A stretch of DNA of 48,517 nt. Source: Nitrospiraceae bacterium (GTDB taxonomy: Bacteria > Nitrospirota > Thermodesulfovibrionia > UBA6902). The position numbers and the translations under genes are program-made. How positions within the stretch are numbered: position 1 is the first letter of the stretch; the number at the start of each line of letters is the position of its first letter. This document shows positions 1 through 8,655 of the stretch, one piece after another. The stretch is taken from NCBI GenBank assembly GCA_003599425.1, contig QZKC01000087.1, forward strand, positions 1-48,517, written 5' to 3'. Under the pieces are notes generated by a model. That model was not told where the DNA came from, searched no databases, and saw only the letters and a program-made list of their open reading frames with translations.

Positions 1-27
1 AACTACATTATAAAAGCCACATTGTTT

Positions 28-94
28 GTCATTCCCGCAAGCGAAGCGCGTCGGGAATCCTTCCGCTGAAAGATTCCGGACAAGCCGGAATGAC
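28..94. repeat. Palindromic intergenic repeat, family A (copy 1)
   Basis: A 67-bp element starts with GTCATTCCCG and ends with CCGGAATGAC. Its two ends are imperfect inverted repeats. Related elements lie at 8656-8745, 16830-16935, 37229-37301 and 46511-46655. The copy at 37229-37301 matches this one almost exactly at both ends, including the segment CAAGCGAAGCGCGTCGGGAA, and differs mainly in the centre. It looks like a REP- or MITE-type repeat rather than a gene. Short ORFs across it are repeat-derived. Confidence 0.8.
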
Positions 95-177
95 GATTAC
101 GAGGCTTTATTAGCGTATGTCTTAGTAAACATTTGGCTGATTGCTGACCGCTATTATGTCTGTGGTATAGTAATACC

Positions 178-747
178 ATGTCAAAGGAAGAAAAACCTCT
201 GCCAAAACCACCGTCCACCCCCTTCGGAAAGAAAAGGTCTTCTGAGGATGAGAACAATAAAGAACCCCTTATGGCTGACCAAATGGCAATAGCAATGTCT
301 GAGGGTAAACTTGAGGAATTCCTGCAGAGCAACATCCCTGACAGTGAATATGCACGGAAACTCGCAGAGATGATGATGGGCATGACAGGCATGATGCCAG
401 CAGAAGGATTTCCAAGCCCCCCTGCAGAGAAAATTTCAACTCAAGAGAAGTCGTCCGGCGCCCAGCCGCCTGAGGATGTAATAAGCGCTGTACAATCCGG
501 AGACGTCAAGTCAGTTATTGAAATACTTGCGCGGGAACATGCAAAGAGGACAGGCAGCTCAGTGACAGATGCTGCTCAGGAAGAAAAAACTGCTGTGGCC
601 CCATCGCCCGATAGTCCGACCATTGATAAAGATGTTATTGAGCAGTTCATAAAGATAGCATCGGAAAATGGTCTTTCCCTTGACTGGCTCTTACTCAGGG
701 CGCTTAAGCGCTATGTGGAAGAGTATAAAAAGAACGGCAATTTGTAG
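178..747 (+). CDS. Hypothetical acidic, Pro/Glu-rich protein
   Basis: I do not recognise this 189-residue protein. The N-terminal third is low complexity, rich in Lys, Pro, Glu and Ser, followed by a Met-rich segment around residues 62-75. A second Pro/Ser/Glu linker runs at about 75-95, and the last 50 residues look like amphipathic helices. There is no signal peptide or membrane segment. The start at 178 has no clear ribosome-binding site. It converges on the CobW-like gene with a single base between the two stop codons, so the two genes probably share a terminator region. Confidence that it is translated is moderate, because it is a long open frame in a tightly packed position. No function is proposed. 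Confidence 0.6.
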   Translation: MSKEEKPLPKPPSTPFGKKRSSEDENNKEPLMADQMAIAMSEGKLEEFLQSNIPDSEYARKLAEMMMGMTGMMPAEGFPSPPAEKISTQEKSSGAQPPEDVISAVQSGDVKSVIEILAREHAKRTGSSVTDAAQEEKTAVAPSPDSPTIDKDVIEQFIKIASENGLSLDWLLLRALKRYVEEYKKNGNL

Positions 748-748
748 G

Positions 749-1624
749 TTATCTTTCCAGCTCTTTCCTGATCTTTTCTTCTTTCAGGTCATTTCCTATT
801 ACAACGAGCCGGCTGTTTTCGACTTCTTTCCCGAATATTTCAAAAGCCACTTGTTTCGATGCCAGATCAAATCGATACGGCCCCCTGTCTGTCTGAACCA
901 GGGCCTTGGCCCTCATCAACATGCCGTACTCGCCTGATAACATCCTTTCAAAAAACGCCTTCAGAAAATCAAAGCGTTGAATGCCCTTTAATAGTACAGT
1001 TATTGTTTCTGCCTGAAAGGCGTGACCCTGGGCGCCTTCTTTGTTAGGGGTTCTCATGTCATGTCTCAGAAGGCCTGCATCCAGTTCAGCATTAACTGCA
1101 GGAACGATCACCGCATTTGGATTGAGCATCTCGACAATGCCAATGATTTCGCTGGTCCTCTGTTCATCAACGAGATCGGTTTTGTTTATGAGGATAATGT
1201 CCGACCGGGTGACCTGGCTTTTGAAGAACCAGCCGTACATGTCCGTTTCGTACGCCTCAATGAACTCGGTCGCATCAACAATGCCCACAACAGTCACCGG
1301 TTGAATGCCCAGCGTATCAAGAACATCAATGACCGCTGACGGAGACGCCACACCACTGGGCTCAATAAAAAGGTGGTCAGGGCGGAATTGTTCCTGTATT
1401 TTCCTGATGGCAGTTATAAGGTCGAACCGCAGCGTGCAGCAGACACACCCGCTCGGGAGCTCGATAGTATCGATCCCGCCAACTGAGATTATCTCACCGT
1501 CGATCCCGGCGCTTCCGAAGTCGTTCACCAGAACCACGGCCTTCCCTTTTTCCTGCTTAAGGATACTATTGAGGAATGTTGTCTTTCCCGCACCGAGGAC
1601 CCCGCATACGATCGTGGTCTTCAT
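749..1624 (-). CDS. CobW/COG0523-family metal-chaperone GTPase
   Basis: This 291-residue G3E-family GTPase is related to CobW, HypB and UreG. Walker A is GVLGAGKTT at residues 8-16. The family metal-binding motif CxCC is at residues 60-63 (SGCVCC). EPSG is at 88-91 and the guanine-specifying NKTD at 147-150. COG0523 proteins use GTP hydrolysis to insert or move metals such as zinc or cobalt. It lies directly downstream of the CoM biosynthesis genes but appears to have its own promoter (1825-1853). Two zinc-dependent methyltransferases and a corrinoid protein are encoded in the same block. Metal delivery to them is a reasonable inference, but the metal cannot be read from the sequence. The C-terminal domain is present and the length is normal for the family. 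Confidence 0.9.
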   Translation of the reverse strand: MKTTIVCGVLGAGKTTFLNSILKQEKGKAVVLVNDFGSAGIDGEIISVGGIDTIELPSGCVCCTLRFDLITAIRKIQEQFRPDHLFIEPSGVASPSAVIDVLDTLGIQPVTVVGIVDATEFIEAYETDMYGWFFKSQVTRSDIILINKTDLVDEQRTSEIIGIVEMLNPNAVIVPAVNAELDAGLLRHDMRTPNKEGAQGHAFQAETITVLLKGIQRFDFLKAFFERMLSGEYGMLMRAKALVQTDRGPYRFDLASKQVAFEIFGKEVENSRLVVIGNDLKEEKIRKELER

Positions 1625-1824
1625 GAATATCCGTTATTGATCAGCAGAAAATATGGAGGCTTCACAAGATTCCAAATAATAGACCGCGACAGATCTATGC
1701 CCTTCACCCGCGTCCCTTCCTAAGTTCTGTAACAGACTGTCCACCAATCCCCCAATTACCAGTATCTACCTCATCTATTAAAATGCAGGATAGATATATA
1801 TGTCCCTTTAAGTTGATCACATCA

Positions 1825-1853
1825 ATTATACTAAAACGAAAAGAATATGTTAA
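1825..1853 (-). promoter_or_regulatory. Sigma-70 type promoter for the CobW-like gene
   Basis: On the minus strand TTAACA (1853-1848) is followed after exactly 17 bp by a perfect TATAAT (1830-1825). Transcription would start near 1818, leaving a leader of about 190 nt before the CobW-like start codon. The promoter lies just beyond the end of comDE. This implies the GTPase can be expressed independently of the methyl/CoM operon. I found no recognisable riboswitch in the leader. Confidence 0.7.
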
Positions 1854-1857
1854 TTTC

Positions 1858-2985
1858 CTACGATTCCAAAACCCCCATCACCTGCTTTTTTATCTCAAGA
1901 TGGTGGAGCGTGATAGGCGGGACATCCTTATTACGGGGTATTGCCAGAGCATGGATGAACCTCACCCTTTTATGCGGCTTTTTCAGGGCAGTGATCAACT
2001 GCCGTTTCCCTGCGACTCTCTGCACGTCCCTGATACCAAACCCCTGTGCCACCAGACTGAGGTCTACGCATGAACCGGTCAGGGTTGGCTGGTCTCCTGT
2101 AGATCCGTAAGAGCCGTTATCAACCGCAAAGATGGTAAGGTTCTTTGGGGAAAAGTGTGCTGCTGTTGCAAGCGTGCCGGGGTTCATGAGGATGCTTCCG
2201 TCGCCGTCTATTACGATGACCTCTTTATCCGATGCAATGCTTATCCCCAACCCGACAGGGGTTGCCATCCCCATGCTGCCGAGCATGTAGAAATTTGATG
2301 GCTGATGTTTAACGGAGAACAACTCCTTTGACGGGAATCCGAGGTTGCAGACAATCACTTTTGAATTAAGATAAGGCGCTATCATCTTCAGAATTTCAAA
2401 GCGGGTTAATTGTGGTTTTACTTTTCTGGCAACATGTGCTTCCGTACGTCCTGAAACAGGACATGACGGCAGTTCCGGAATATCAGTATCACAAACACCT
2501 TCAAAGACAGCGGGGCTCAGGAGGAATGCATGTATACGACCATTTTTATATATATCCGGAAGTCTCTCTTCTACCTTCCTGAAATCTTTCTTTGTACGAA
2601 TTGTTGAATACGCAATACCCGCGCCTTTCAATATGTGGGGAAGGCGCCGCCCCATAGGCAACTGAGCTGCTATTTTCTCTTTGTAAATTCCGCGCTGACT
2701 TATGAAGATCGCAAGCGGCAATTCATAGAATCCGGTCAGGGAAAGCAGCGCGTTGATCATATTGCCGATACCTGAACTTTGCACGAACATGGCAGGCCTC
2801 TTCCCAGCAAGGGCTATCCCGGCGCTGATGCCAACACCTTCTTCTTCCCTTGTCAGCGGCACATGGAAGAATTCCTTCTGTACTCCATAGAGAAGCCCCC
2901 TTATCTTTTCACAGGGAAGAGTCAGGACAAAATCCATTTTATTTTTTTTCAAAATAGCGATCAGCTCACCTTCAGGCGATTGCAC
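1858..2985 (-). CDS. comDE: Sulfopyruvate decarboxylase, fused ComD-ComE
   Basis: This 375-residue thiamine-diphosphate enzyme decarboxylates 3-sulfopyruvate to sulfoacetaldehyde, a step of coenzyme M biosynthesis. Residues 1 to about 165 form the ComD (pyrimidine-binding) half, with a glutamate cluster at 47-49 and the motifs IGNMINALLSLT and LPMGRRLPHIL. Residues about 195-375 form the ComE half, with the diphosphate/Mg motif GDGSILMNPG at 261-270. In many archaea the halves are separate subunits; here they are one chain. The start overlaps the end of the cysteate synthase gene by 25 nt, implying translational coupling. Phosphonopyruvate decarboxylase and acetolactate-type enzymes are relatives. 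The neighbouring cysteate synthase makes the sulfopyruvate assignment strong. It would act in the cytoplasm. Confidence 0.93.
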   Translation of the reverse strand: MQSPEGELIAILKKNKMDFVLTLPCEKIRGLLYGVQKEFFHVPLTREEEGVGISAGIALAGKRPAMFVQSSGIGNMINALLSLTGFYELPLAIFISQRGIYKEKIAAQLPMGRRLPHILKGAGIAYSTIRTKKDFRKVEERLPDIYKNGRIHAFLLSPAVFEGVCDTDIPELPSCPVSGRTEAHVARKVKPQLTRFEILKMIAPYLNSKVIVCNLGFPSKELFSVKHQPSNFYMLGSMGMATPVGLGISIASDKEVIVIDGDGSILMNPGTLATAAHFSPKNLTIFAVDNGSYGSTGDQPTLTGSCVDLSLVAQGFGIRDVQRVAGKRQLITALKKPHKRVRFIHALAIPRNKDVPPITLHHLEIKKQVMGVLES

Positions 2986-4217
2986 AGAAGCTCCTCCATT
3001 TCCTCATCTCTGATGCTCTTTGATACGAATACAGGTTCAACTCTGTATGTCTTCATATGCTCTTTCAATTTCTTTTCTCCGCCGCCGGTAATGTTCAATA
3101 AAACCGTCTCGTCCTTTTTGATATGGCCGCTTCCGACCGCTTTACAGAGCGCGGCAACACCAACGCCCGCAGCCGGTACAATATCAATACCCTCTGCCCT
3201 CTCGAAAAGCTCCATTGCAGCATACACATCATTATTCTCTATTCCGTACATCATGCCTCCTGTAGCATGGAGGGCATCAAAAATGCCGCCCGTGATCGAA
3301 TATGCAGGATAGCGGGTCGAAAGCACCCTCGTTGTTATCAACCCGATCAGTTCAGGGTTCAGGTCCTCGCGGAACAGCTCCCTGCTGCCTTTCTCCCACG
3401 CCTTAACCATCGGAGCGAACGGCAAATTCTGCGCAAGATGCAGAACAGGAAGCCTCGAACCAAATCTTCCGTCACTAAGGAATCTTTCTGACATCTCCCA
3501 TACCGCAACAGCACCAGCGCCGCTGCCGACCGCCTGAAAGTAGCGGTCAGGCAGTCTCCCTATCCTTGAGACAGCCTCGAGAAGGACAATGCCGAGGCCG
3601 TCCCTCTTTGCAATGTTCTTTACTCCGCCTTCAAAGGGATAACCGAGGGTCAGCGCGATCCTTCTGGCAAGATCGATCGCATCTGAATAGTCGCCGTCTT
3701 CAAGAGCAAGTGTCGGGATCCTTAATGATGCCTCAAGGTACCACATCTCAAAAAGGCACATTCTCGGCACAACAATGACCATAGGAAATTCGGTAACGGT
3801 CGAGAGATGCGCAAACGCCCGAGCAGTATTTCCTGCTGACGCCGCGACCATCCCCTTGATGCCGTGTGAACGGGCATTCTCAAGGACCACTGCTGCCTCA
3901 AATTCCTTGAACGTGCAGGTCTGAAGATGCGCCCCTCTTTCAGGCCAGTAACCATTGAATGCGATGAAAAGATTATTCAGCCCCAGTTCTTCAGCAAGTC
4001 TTTCTGATCGAAAGACAACCGGCCCCGGCTGAGTGAATTCCGGGTTATGTACCGGCAGCCAGTTGAACTTCCAGACGCCTTTACGGTCACGCTCCAAAAA
4101 ATTGCTCTCATTGTATTCTGTCACAAGAAGCGCATCCTTGCAGTGCTCGCACGTGATACACCCTGTATCAGTTGTAACCGCTCCGCACTTTCTGCATTTT
4201 AGATTGTAATGGCTCAT
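2961..4217 (-). CDS. Cysteate synthase (threonine-synthase fold, PLP)
   Basis: This 418-residue PLP enzyme is predicted to convert O-phosphoserine plus sulfite to L-cysteate, the entry to CoM biosynthesis in Methanosarcina. An N-terminal zinc-ribbon-like region has CxxC pairs at C8/C11 and C23/C26. The candidate PLP lysine is K104 in TCTFKEFEA. Further motifs are ASAGNT (phosphate binding), YFQAVGSGAG and LNITGGG. The stretches NGYWPERGAHLQTCTFKE and LHLAQNLPFAPM resemble archaeal cysteate synthase more than ordinary threonine synthase. I chose ATG 4217 because it aligns with the short N-terminus of the archaeal enzyme; a TTG at 4241 would add eight residues. The overlap with comDE, the next pathway enzyme but one, supports the call. 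A transaminase from elsewhere would be needed between them. Confidence 0.92.
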   Translation of the reverse strand: MSHYNLKCRKCGAVTTDTGCITCEHCKDALLVTEYNESNFLERDRKGVWKFNWLPVHNPEFTQPGPVVFRSERLAEELGLNNLFIAFNGYWPERGAHLQTCTFKEFEAAVVLENARSHGIKGMVAASAGNTARAFAHLSTVTEFPMVIVVPRMCLFEMWYLEASLRIPTLALEDGDYSDAIDLARRIALTLGYPFEGGVKNIAKRDGLGIVLLEAVSRIGRLPDRYFQAVGSGAGAVAVWEMSERFLSDGRFGSRLPVLHLAQNLPFAPMVKAWEKGSRELFREDLNPELIGLITTRVLSTRYPAYSITGGIFDALHATGGMMYGIENNDVYAAMELFERAEGIDIVPAAGVGVAALCKAVGSGHIKKDETVLLNITGGGEKKLKEHMKTYRVEPVFVSKSIRDEEMEELLCNRLKVS

Positions 4218-4249
4218 ATGATTAAAACATAGCAAATCCAAAAGTTATT

Positions 4250-4341
4250 TCCCCTCCCTTGACGGGAGGGGACTAAGGGGAGGGTGACAAAATAATTCTA
4301 TACCGCCCCCACCCTCGCCCTCCCCCGTCAAGGGGGAGGGT
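4250..4341. repeat. GC-rich hairpin repeat, family B (copy 1)
   Basis: Two adjacent palindromes of the CCCTCCC...GGGAGGG kind (for example TTGACGGGAGGGGA and CCGTCAAGGGGGAGG) lie between hdrD-like and cysteate synthase genes. Similar elements occur at 29803-29884, 36494-36590 and 40593-40678. All four lie between genes transcribed in the same direction. They would form strong RNA hairpins inside polycistronic mRNA. Confidence 0.85.
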
Positions 4342-4350
4342 ACTAGGCAT

Positions 4351-5553
4351 CTATATCAACTCCGACAGCAGTTCCATGATATCTACTATCTTAATCTGTT
4401 TATCATGCCCCTGCATGGCTTCATTGACCTTCTCATAACAGGCCGGGCAGCTTAATATAAGCTTATCAGCTTTTCTGGCAACAGCTTCGTCAATCGTAAG
4501 CCTGCCCATTGCGACGGCGTTCTCATGAAAGACCTTCCGCGCAGCCCCGCCCGCACCACAGCAGCGCGAATCAAGGCCGTGCCTCTCAAATTCCAGAAGC
4601 TGGATTCCGGGTATTTGAGAAAGGATGAATCTCGGCTCAGCGATTATTCCTACGCCCCTGCTCAGGTAGCACGGATCATGATATATGATCCTCTCCTTCA
4701 ATCCTTTTTTAATGTGCAATTTTCCCTTTTTCAATGCATCCTCAACATACTGGGAGAGGTGCCTTATTTTAAAGGGCAGTGGTTTTCCATACAATGAAGG
4801 CCAGTCCTTTACCATGATATTCACGCAGCAGGGACAGGAACATAAAAGCATCTTAACTCCTCTGTCCACATATGCTTTGACGAGCCTGTTGACTAAATTT
4901 TTTAGCATATCGTGCTGTCCTGTGATGAACAAGGGAAATCCGCAGCACACCTCTTCTTCCGGAGGCAGCATGGTAAACTGCTCGCCAATGGCAGAAAGGA
5001 CGCGCACATCGCCCCTTACCATGGGCTGTGCGAGGTACGCTCCGGTGCAGCCGGCGTAATACGCTATGTCGGCCTTCTCAGCTACCCGTACTTCTGCCGG
5101 AAACCAGGGACTATATCTCTCGGCAGTTGGTTTTTCATATGGGTTACCCGTGCGCTCTATTGCTCCGGGGGTGTTCGCCTGCGGGCCGATAGGCCCCAGT
5201 CCCCGTCTCACCATTTCTTTCCTGAGCATGGGCCAGAGTCTCTCTGTGAAGATGCCGGCAGGGCAGGCCCTTCCGCAGCCTCCGCAGGTCGTACATTCAA
5301 AAACCGCTTTTGTAAAATCCTCAAGCAGCTTGCGGTCAATCTCTGACGGGCCAAAGAGAGTTGACTTGAGCCCGTCTGTAGCCTTTATGAATTCTCTGAA
5401 CATGCGGATCTTTTCCGGAGGTGAGACTGAAGGATCACCGGTCACATCCTGTACAGGGCAGCGCTTCAGGCATTCGCCGCACTGGGTGCAGGCATCAAGC
5501 TCCAGCAACTGCTTTTGAGAAAGACAACTTATGAAGGTATCTTTATCTTTCAT
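4351..5553 (-). CDS. hdrD: HdrD-like iron-sulfur disulfide reductase subunit
   Basis: This 400-residue protein has two classic 4Fe-4S motifs (C22/C25/C28/C32 and C87/C90/C93/C97) and two complete CCG domains. The first CCG domain uses C169, C203-C204 and the C238-C243 cluster; the second uses C295, C331-C332, C369 and C372. The order and length match the catalytic subunit HdrD of Methanosarcina heterodisulfide reductase. In that enzyme the CCG domains hold noncubane clusters that cleave the CoM-S-S-CoB disulfide. GlpC, LutA/LldE and DsrK share the fold. Here the gene overlaps a cytochrome b gene by 11 nt and precedes two CoM biosynthesis genes, which favours a CoM-containing disulfide as substrate. 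The thiol partner is unknown. It probably sits at the inner face of the membrane on the cytochrome. Confidence 0.82.
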   Translation of the reverse strand: MKDKDTFISCLSQKQLLELDACTQCGECLKRCPVQDVTGDPSVSPPEKIRMFREFIKATDGLKSTLFGPSEIDRKLLEDFTKAVFECTTCGGCGRACPAGIFTERLWPMLRKEMVRRGLGPIGPQANTPGAIERTGNPYEKPTAERYSPWFPAEVRVAEKADIAYYAGCTGAYLAQPMVRGDVRVLSAIGEQFTMLPPEEEVCCGFPLFITGQHDMLKNLVNRLVKAYVDRGVKMLLCSCPCCVNIMVKDWPSLYGKPLPFKIRHLSQYVEDALKKGKLHIKKGLKERIIYHDPCYLSRGVGIIAEPRFILSQIPGIQLLEFERHGLDSRCCGAGGAARKVFHENAVAMGRLTIDEAVARKADKLILSCPACYEKVNEAMQGHDKQIKIVDIMELLSELI

Positions 5554-6229
5554 GCATTATGCCTCCATGCTCCTCCTCGCGTTTGCGCGCTTCAAGCAGG
5601 GTGAATGGCGCTGCGAATATGTGCGTGGGCAGATATGCCAGAAAAACAAATGCCGCGATAAAATGTACAACGAACAGATAGCTTTCAGGAGCCGTAGCAA
5701 ATCTGAACGCAAGCGCATTGGAGATAAAGTTTTTTATACTAATGATGTCAGGGTGTATGAAATTTTTCATTATGAGCCCGGTGACGCTGAGAAGGAACAA
5801 CAGCGACAAAAGAAAAAAATTCCCGCTCGAAAAATACCTTGTCTTCTCTACCCACAGCTTTATTGCCACAACATAGACAAGCGCCACAGGAAGCACATAC
5901 CCTGCGAGCATCCCGGCAAACTGAAGGTTCATAAGCCAGTGAGGAGCAGTATCCAATACATACCTCAGGTGCCTCACCAGAACAAGAATAAATGACATAT
6001 GAAATACCCATTCTCCAATCCACAGGAGCGGATTGCTCCGTAACAGCCTTGTGAAAAAAATAATATCCCTTCCGGTTTTAAGGATCTCAAGCAAAGAAGC
6101 CTTGCGTGGCTGTAATGCTCCGTGTTCTGTGTGTCCGGACAACTTCAGCAGGAGCACTATGCGCCATACAATTCTCCACAGGAATATGGCGTAACAGAGA
6201 TAGGCGAATATGATTAAAATAGTTCCCAT
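5543..6229 (-). CDS. hdrE: HdrE/NarI-like cytochrome b membrane subunit
   Basis: This 228-residue integral membrane protein has about five hydrophobic segments (roughly 5-28, 70-95, 105-130, 133-155 and 185-210). Candidate heme b ligands are the histidines in WVFHMSFILVLVRH and VVHFIAAFVFLAYLPTHIF. The NarI, DsrM and HdrE families share this architecture; the length is close to HdrE and shorter than typical DsrM. Its 3' end overlaps the HdrD-like gene, so the two likely form an HdrDE-type complex that takes electrons from membrane carriers such as menaquinol to reduce a disulfide, or runs in reverse. AGGAG lies almost on top of the assigned ATG, so the precise start is uncertain. Confidence 0.78.
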   Translation of the reverse strand: MGTILIIFAYLCYAIFLWRIVWRIVLLLKLSGHTEHGALQPRKASLLEILKTGRDIIFFTRLLRSNPLLWIGEWVFHMSFILVLVRHLRYVLDTAPHWLMNLQFAGMLAGYVLPVALVYVVAIKLWVEKTRYFSSGNFFLLSLLFLLSVTGLIMKNFIHPDIISIKNFISNALAFRFATAPESYLFVVHFIAAFVFLAYLPTHIFAAPFTLLEARKREEEHGGIMHER

Positions 6230-6312
6230 TCTCCTGTCTCTATCCCGGATTATTCATAAATTTTATTTAACAAGCCATAGTTCAAATCCTGAATATATTT
6301 AAGCTTGCCTGA

Positions 6313-6627
6313 TTAATCCTTTGAAAAAACAATACTCACATCCCTCGGAACTGACAACCCTGCCTCTGCCTCTATTGCCTTTAATATCCCGCTAATCACT
6401 GGGCAGGCAACATGCCTGACATGCTGTGAAGCTGACTTATAAACGGGGTTGATCATATGATTCGTAAATATTGCCAGCATGTCGACCTCAGCAATGTCCT
6501 CCTGCATCTTACGGACCATCTCACATTCCGTATCCAGAATGACTTTGACCTTTTTGCCCTTTTCTTTCTCTGCCGTTATATTCACTGTAAAGCCGCACGC
6601 GCCGGCCTGAACTGTTACCTTTGTCAC
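6313..6627 (-). CDS. Small Cys-containing protein of methyltransferase operons (DUF6951-like)
   Basis: This 104-residue soluble protein has three cysteines at about positions 10, 34 and 75 (AGACGF, DTECEM, VACPVI). It resembles small proteins, possibly DUF6951, that occur next to corrinoid methyltransferase genes in anaerobes; I recall this resemblance but cannot verify it. No catalytic motif is recognisable. The GTG start overlaps the stop of the corrinoid activator gene as GTGA, so the two are translationally coupled. The coupling suggests a role with the activator or corrinoid protein, perhaps metal or cluster binding. That role is inference. Confidence 0.7.
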   Translation of the reverse strand: MTKVTVQAGACGFTVNITAEKEKGKKVKVILDTECEMVRKMQEDIAEVDMLAIFTNHMINPVYKSASQHVRHVACPVISGILKAIEAEAGLSVPRDVSIVFSKD

Positions 6628-8597
6628 CCTTTTATCTCCACCCTGCTGCCGGACTTGGCAAGCAACTCCTTCAGGTTAGGGAACCGGTCTTTCATATGCG
6701 GGATGTGCATTGCCTGCATGAATTCTTTTTCAAACGCAGGGTCTGTTGCGATCTCTATAAACTCCACCCACCGGGCCCGTTCACTGGCCTCTATGCGTTT
6801 TCCCCTGTTCAGAAGCGCCATTCGCGCACCGTCACCAGCGGCATTGCCGACAGCGTATACTTTATCAATGTGACAGTCCGGGAACATCCCAAGGGTCAAT
6901 GAAGCCTCCCGGCTGATATGGCTTCCGAACGCCCCCGCGAGGACTACCCGGTCGATCTCTGTAATGCCCAGTCTCTTCATCATCAGTTTTGCGCCTGCAT
7001 AGAGCGCTCCCTTTGCAAGCTGAAGCGCCCTGACATCCCCCTGCGTTACAGTAATGTCAGTACCGATGGATGTCTCTTCTGCCCAGGCAAGGACATACTC
7101 TGGTTTTCCGTCCGAGCCTTTCCTTACTCTGGGCGTCTGCAGATCCATAACGAACTTGCCTGACTTGTCTATTATCCCGGCCTTGAACATCTCGGCAACG
7201 ACCTCAATAATACCTGAACCGCATATGCCTTTGGCATTGATCTTCTCCAGATGAGAATGCCAGTCAGTTTTGCCAATGACCTTGTACCTCGGTTCCTTTG
7301 TATCCGGGTCGATCTGGACCACCTCGATCGCTCCCGGAGCTGCCCTCATGCCGAATTTGATCTGCGCGCCTTCAAATGCAGGCCCTGTTGCGCAGGATGT
7401 CGAGCAGACCTTGTTCCAGTTGCCGAGAAGAAGTTCGCCGTTTGTGCCTATATCGATAACCAGCATCATTTCATTCTGATTGTACGGCTCCTCGGCTATA
7501 AGCACGCCCACGTTATCAGCGCCGACAAACCCTGCTTCTATCGGCAGTACGTGGATATAAGCTGAGGGATTTATCTTCAGCCCGATATCACGCGCCTTGA
7601 TGTTCAGAGAATTCTGCACCGCCGGGATAAAAGGTGAACGCCCAATGTATACCGGGTCAAACCCGAGCAGGATGTGGTGCATGGCTGTGTTAAAGACTAT
7701 GGTCAGATCATCGATAGCATGGCCGGGATGAGGGCCATCTTTTTTGATTTCAGAGACCACCCTTTCAATGATCTCGTTAAGGCCGGTTATGATTGCCTTT
7801 TGCATAGTGTCAAGCCCGTCAGGATTGGTCATGGCATAGGTTATGCGCGACATCACATCCTCTCCGTAAGGCACCTGCGGGTTCATCATGGACTCTGTGT
7901 TGACGACCTTGCCTGTGCTCAGGTCCGTAAGATATCCTACGCAGGTGGTGGTCCCGACATCTACCGCAAGCCCGTAACAGGCTTCTTCAAATCCGGGTTC
8001 CACTTTTATTATCTCCCTGTCCATCCATACCGTTACCGTTACCCTCCATTCGCCCTTTCTCAGGACCGTCTGCAGGTCTTTCAGCACCAGGTAATCAAAT
8101 TTAAGCTCCTTCAGTCCATAGTCGTCTTCGAGAAACTTCAGTACCCGCTCATAATCTCCAGTCGTCATGTCATGCAGGGAGGGTGGCTGCAGTACGACAT
8201 TATATTTCTTCACTGCCGGGTCAAGGGCGATGATGAGTTCCTTTGCAGCCTTGCGCACAACCTGTTTTCCTGCCCTGGAGCGCTCAGGCACAAAGACCTT
8301 CAGGTCTCCGTAGACTCCTGCCGAGCAGGCAAGGCGCATACCGGGGCCGTCTTCAGGCTTGATATGTTTTTTCTCATCTTCGGTCAGCGGGGAAAGATGC
8401 GACATGCCTGAGTCGATGTTGTCCTTCTCAAAATAACCTTCTTCGATCCTGACCTTGCATTTGCCACAAACCTTCTTGTTCCCGCACAGGGCCTCAATAT
8501 CAACGCCGAGAGACTGCGCAGCCTCAAGAAGTGTTTTCCCCTCCTCTACTTCGCCCCTTCTGCCTGAGGGCTGGAATATTACCTTGTGTTTTTTCAT
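6624..8597 (-). CDS. Corrinoid reductive activator (RACo/RamA-type ATPase)
   Basis: This 657-residue protein has an N-terminal plant-type 2Fe-2S domain (C38, C44, C47, C91). A linker follows, and then an ASKHA ATPase domain of the DUF4445 type from about residue 210, with phosphate-binding motifs GLAVDVGTTTCVGYL, MLVIDIGTNGELLLG and VLAGAFGSHISRE. This layout is that of RACo (the activator of the acetogen corrinoid protein), not of RamA, which has C-terminal 4Fe-4S clusters. Such proteins use ATP to reduce inactive Co(II) corrinoid to Co(I). Its target here is most likely the corrinoid protein encoded at 9444-10136. AGGAG seven bases upstream of ATG 8597 supports the start. A repeat-bearing gap of 187 bp separates it from the QueG-like gene upstream. 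Confidence 0.92.
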   Translation of the reverse strand: MKKHKVIFQPSGRRGEVEEGKTLLEAAQSLGVDIEALCGNKKVCGKCKVRIEEGYFEKDNIDSGMSHLSPLTEDEKKHIKPEDGPGMRLACSAGVYGDLKVFVPERSRAGKQVVRKAAKELIIALDPAVKKYNVVLQPPSLHDMTTGDYERVLKFLEDDYGLKELKFDYLVLKDLQTVLRKGEWRVTVTVWMDREIIKVEPGFEEACYGLAVDVGTTTCVGYLTDLSTGKVVNTESMMNPQVPYGEDVMSRITYAMTNPDGLDTMQKAIITGLNEIIERVVSEIKKDGPHPGHAIDDLTIVFNTAMHHILLGFDPVYIGRSPFIPAVQNSLNIKARDIGLKINPSAYIHVLPIEAGFVGADNVGVLIAEEPYNQNEMMLVIDIGTNGELLLGNWNKVCSTSCATGPAFEGAQIKFGMRAAPGAIEVVQIDPDTKEPRYKVIGKTDWHSHLEKINAKGICGSGIIEVVAEMFKAGIIDKSGKFVMDLQTPRVRKGSDGKPEYVLAWAEETSIGTDITVTQGDVRALQLAKGALYAGAKLMMKRLGITEIDRVVLAGAFGSHISREASLTLGMFPDCHIDKVYAVGNAAGDGARMALLNRGKRIEASERARWVEFIEIATDPAFEKEFMQAMHIPHMKDRFPNLKELLAKSGSRVEIKG

Positions 8598-8655
8598 TCG
8601 TGATTCTCCTGAGTTGCTACACCGCTCATATTATTAAGAAGTTCGCAAGTAAGGT

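Noticed and set aside
1625-1817. Cobalamin riboswitch in the CobW leader
   Set aside because: No B12-box-like sequence is visible in the leader.
2961-4217. Threonine synthase
   Set aside because: The fold is shared, but several long motifs match archaeal cysteate synthase and the gene overlaps sulfopyruvate decarboxylase.
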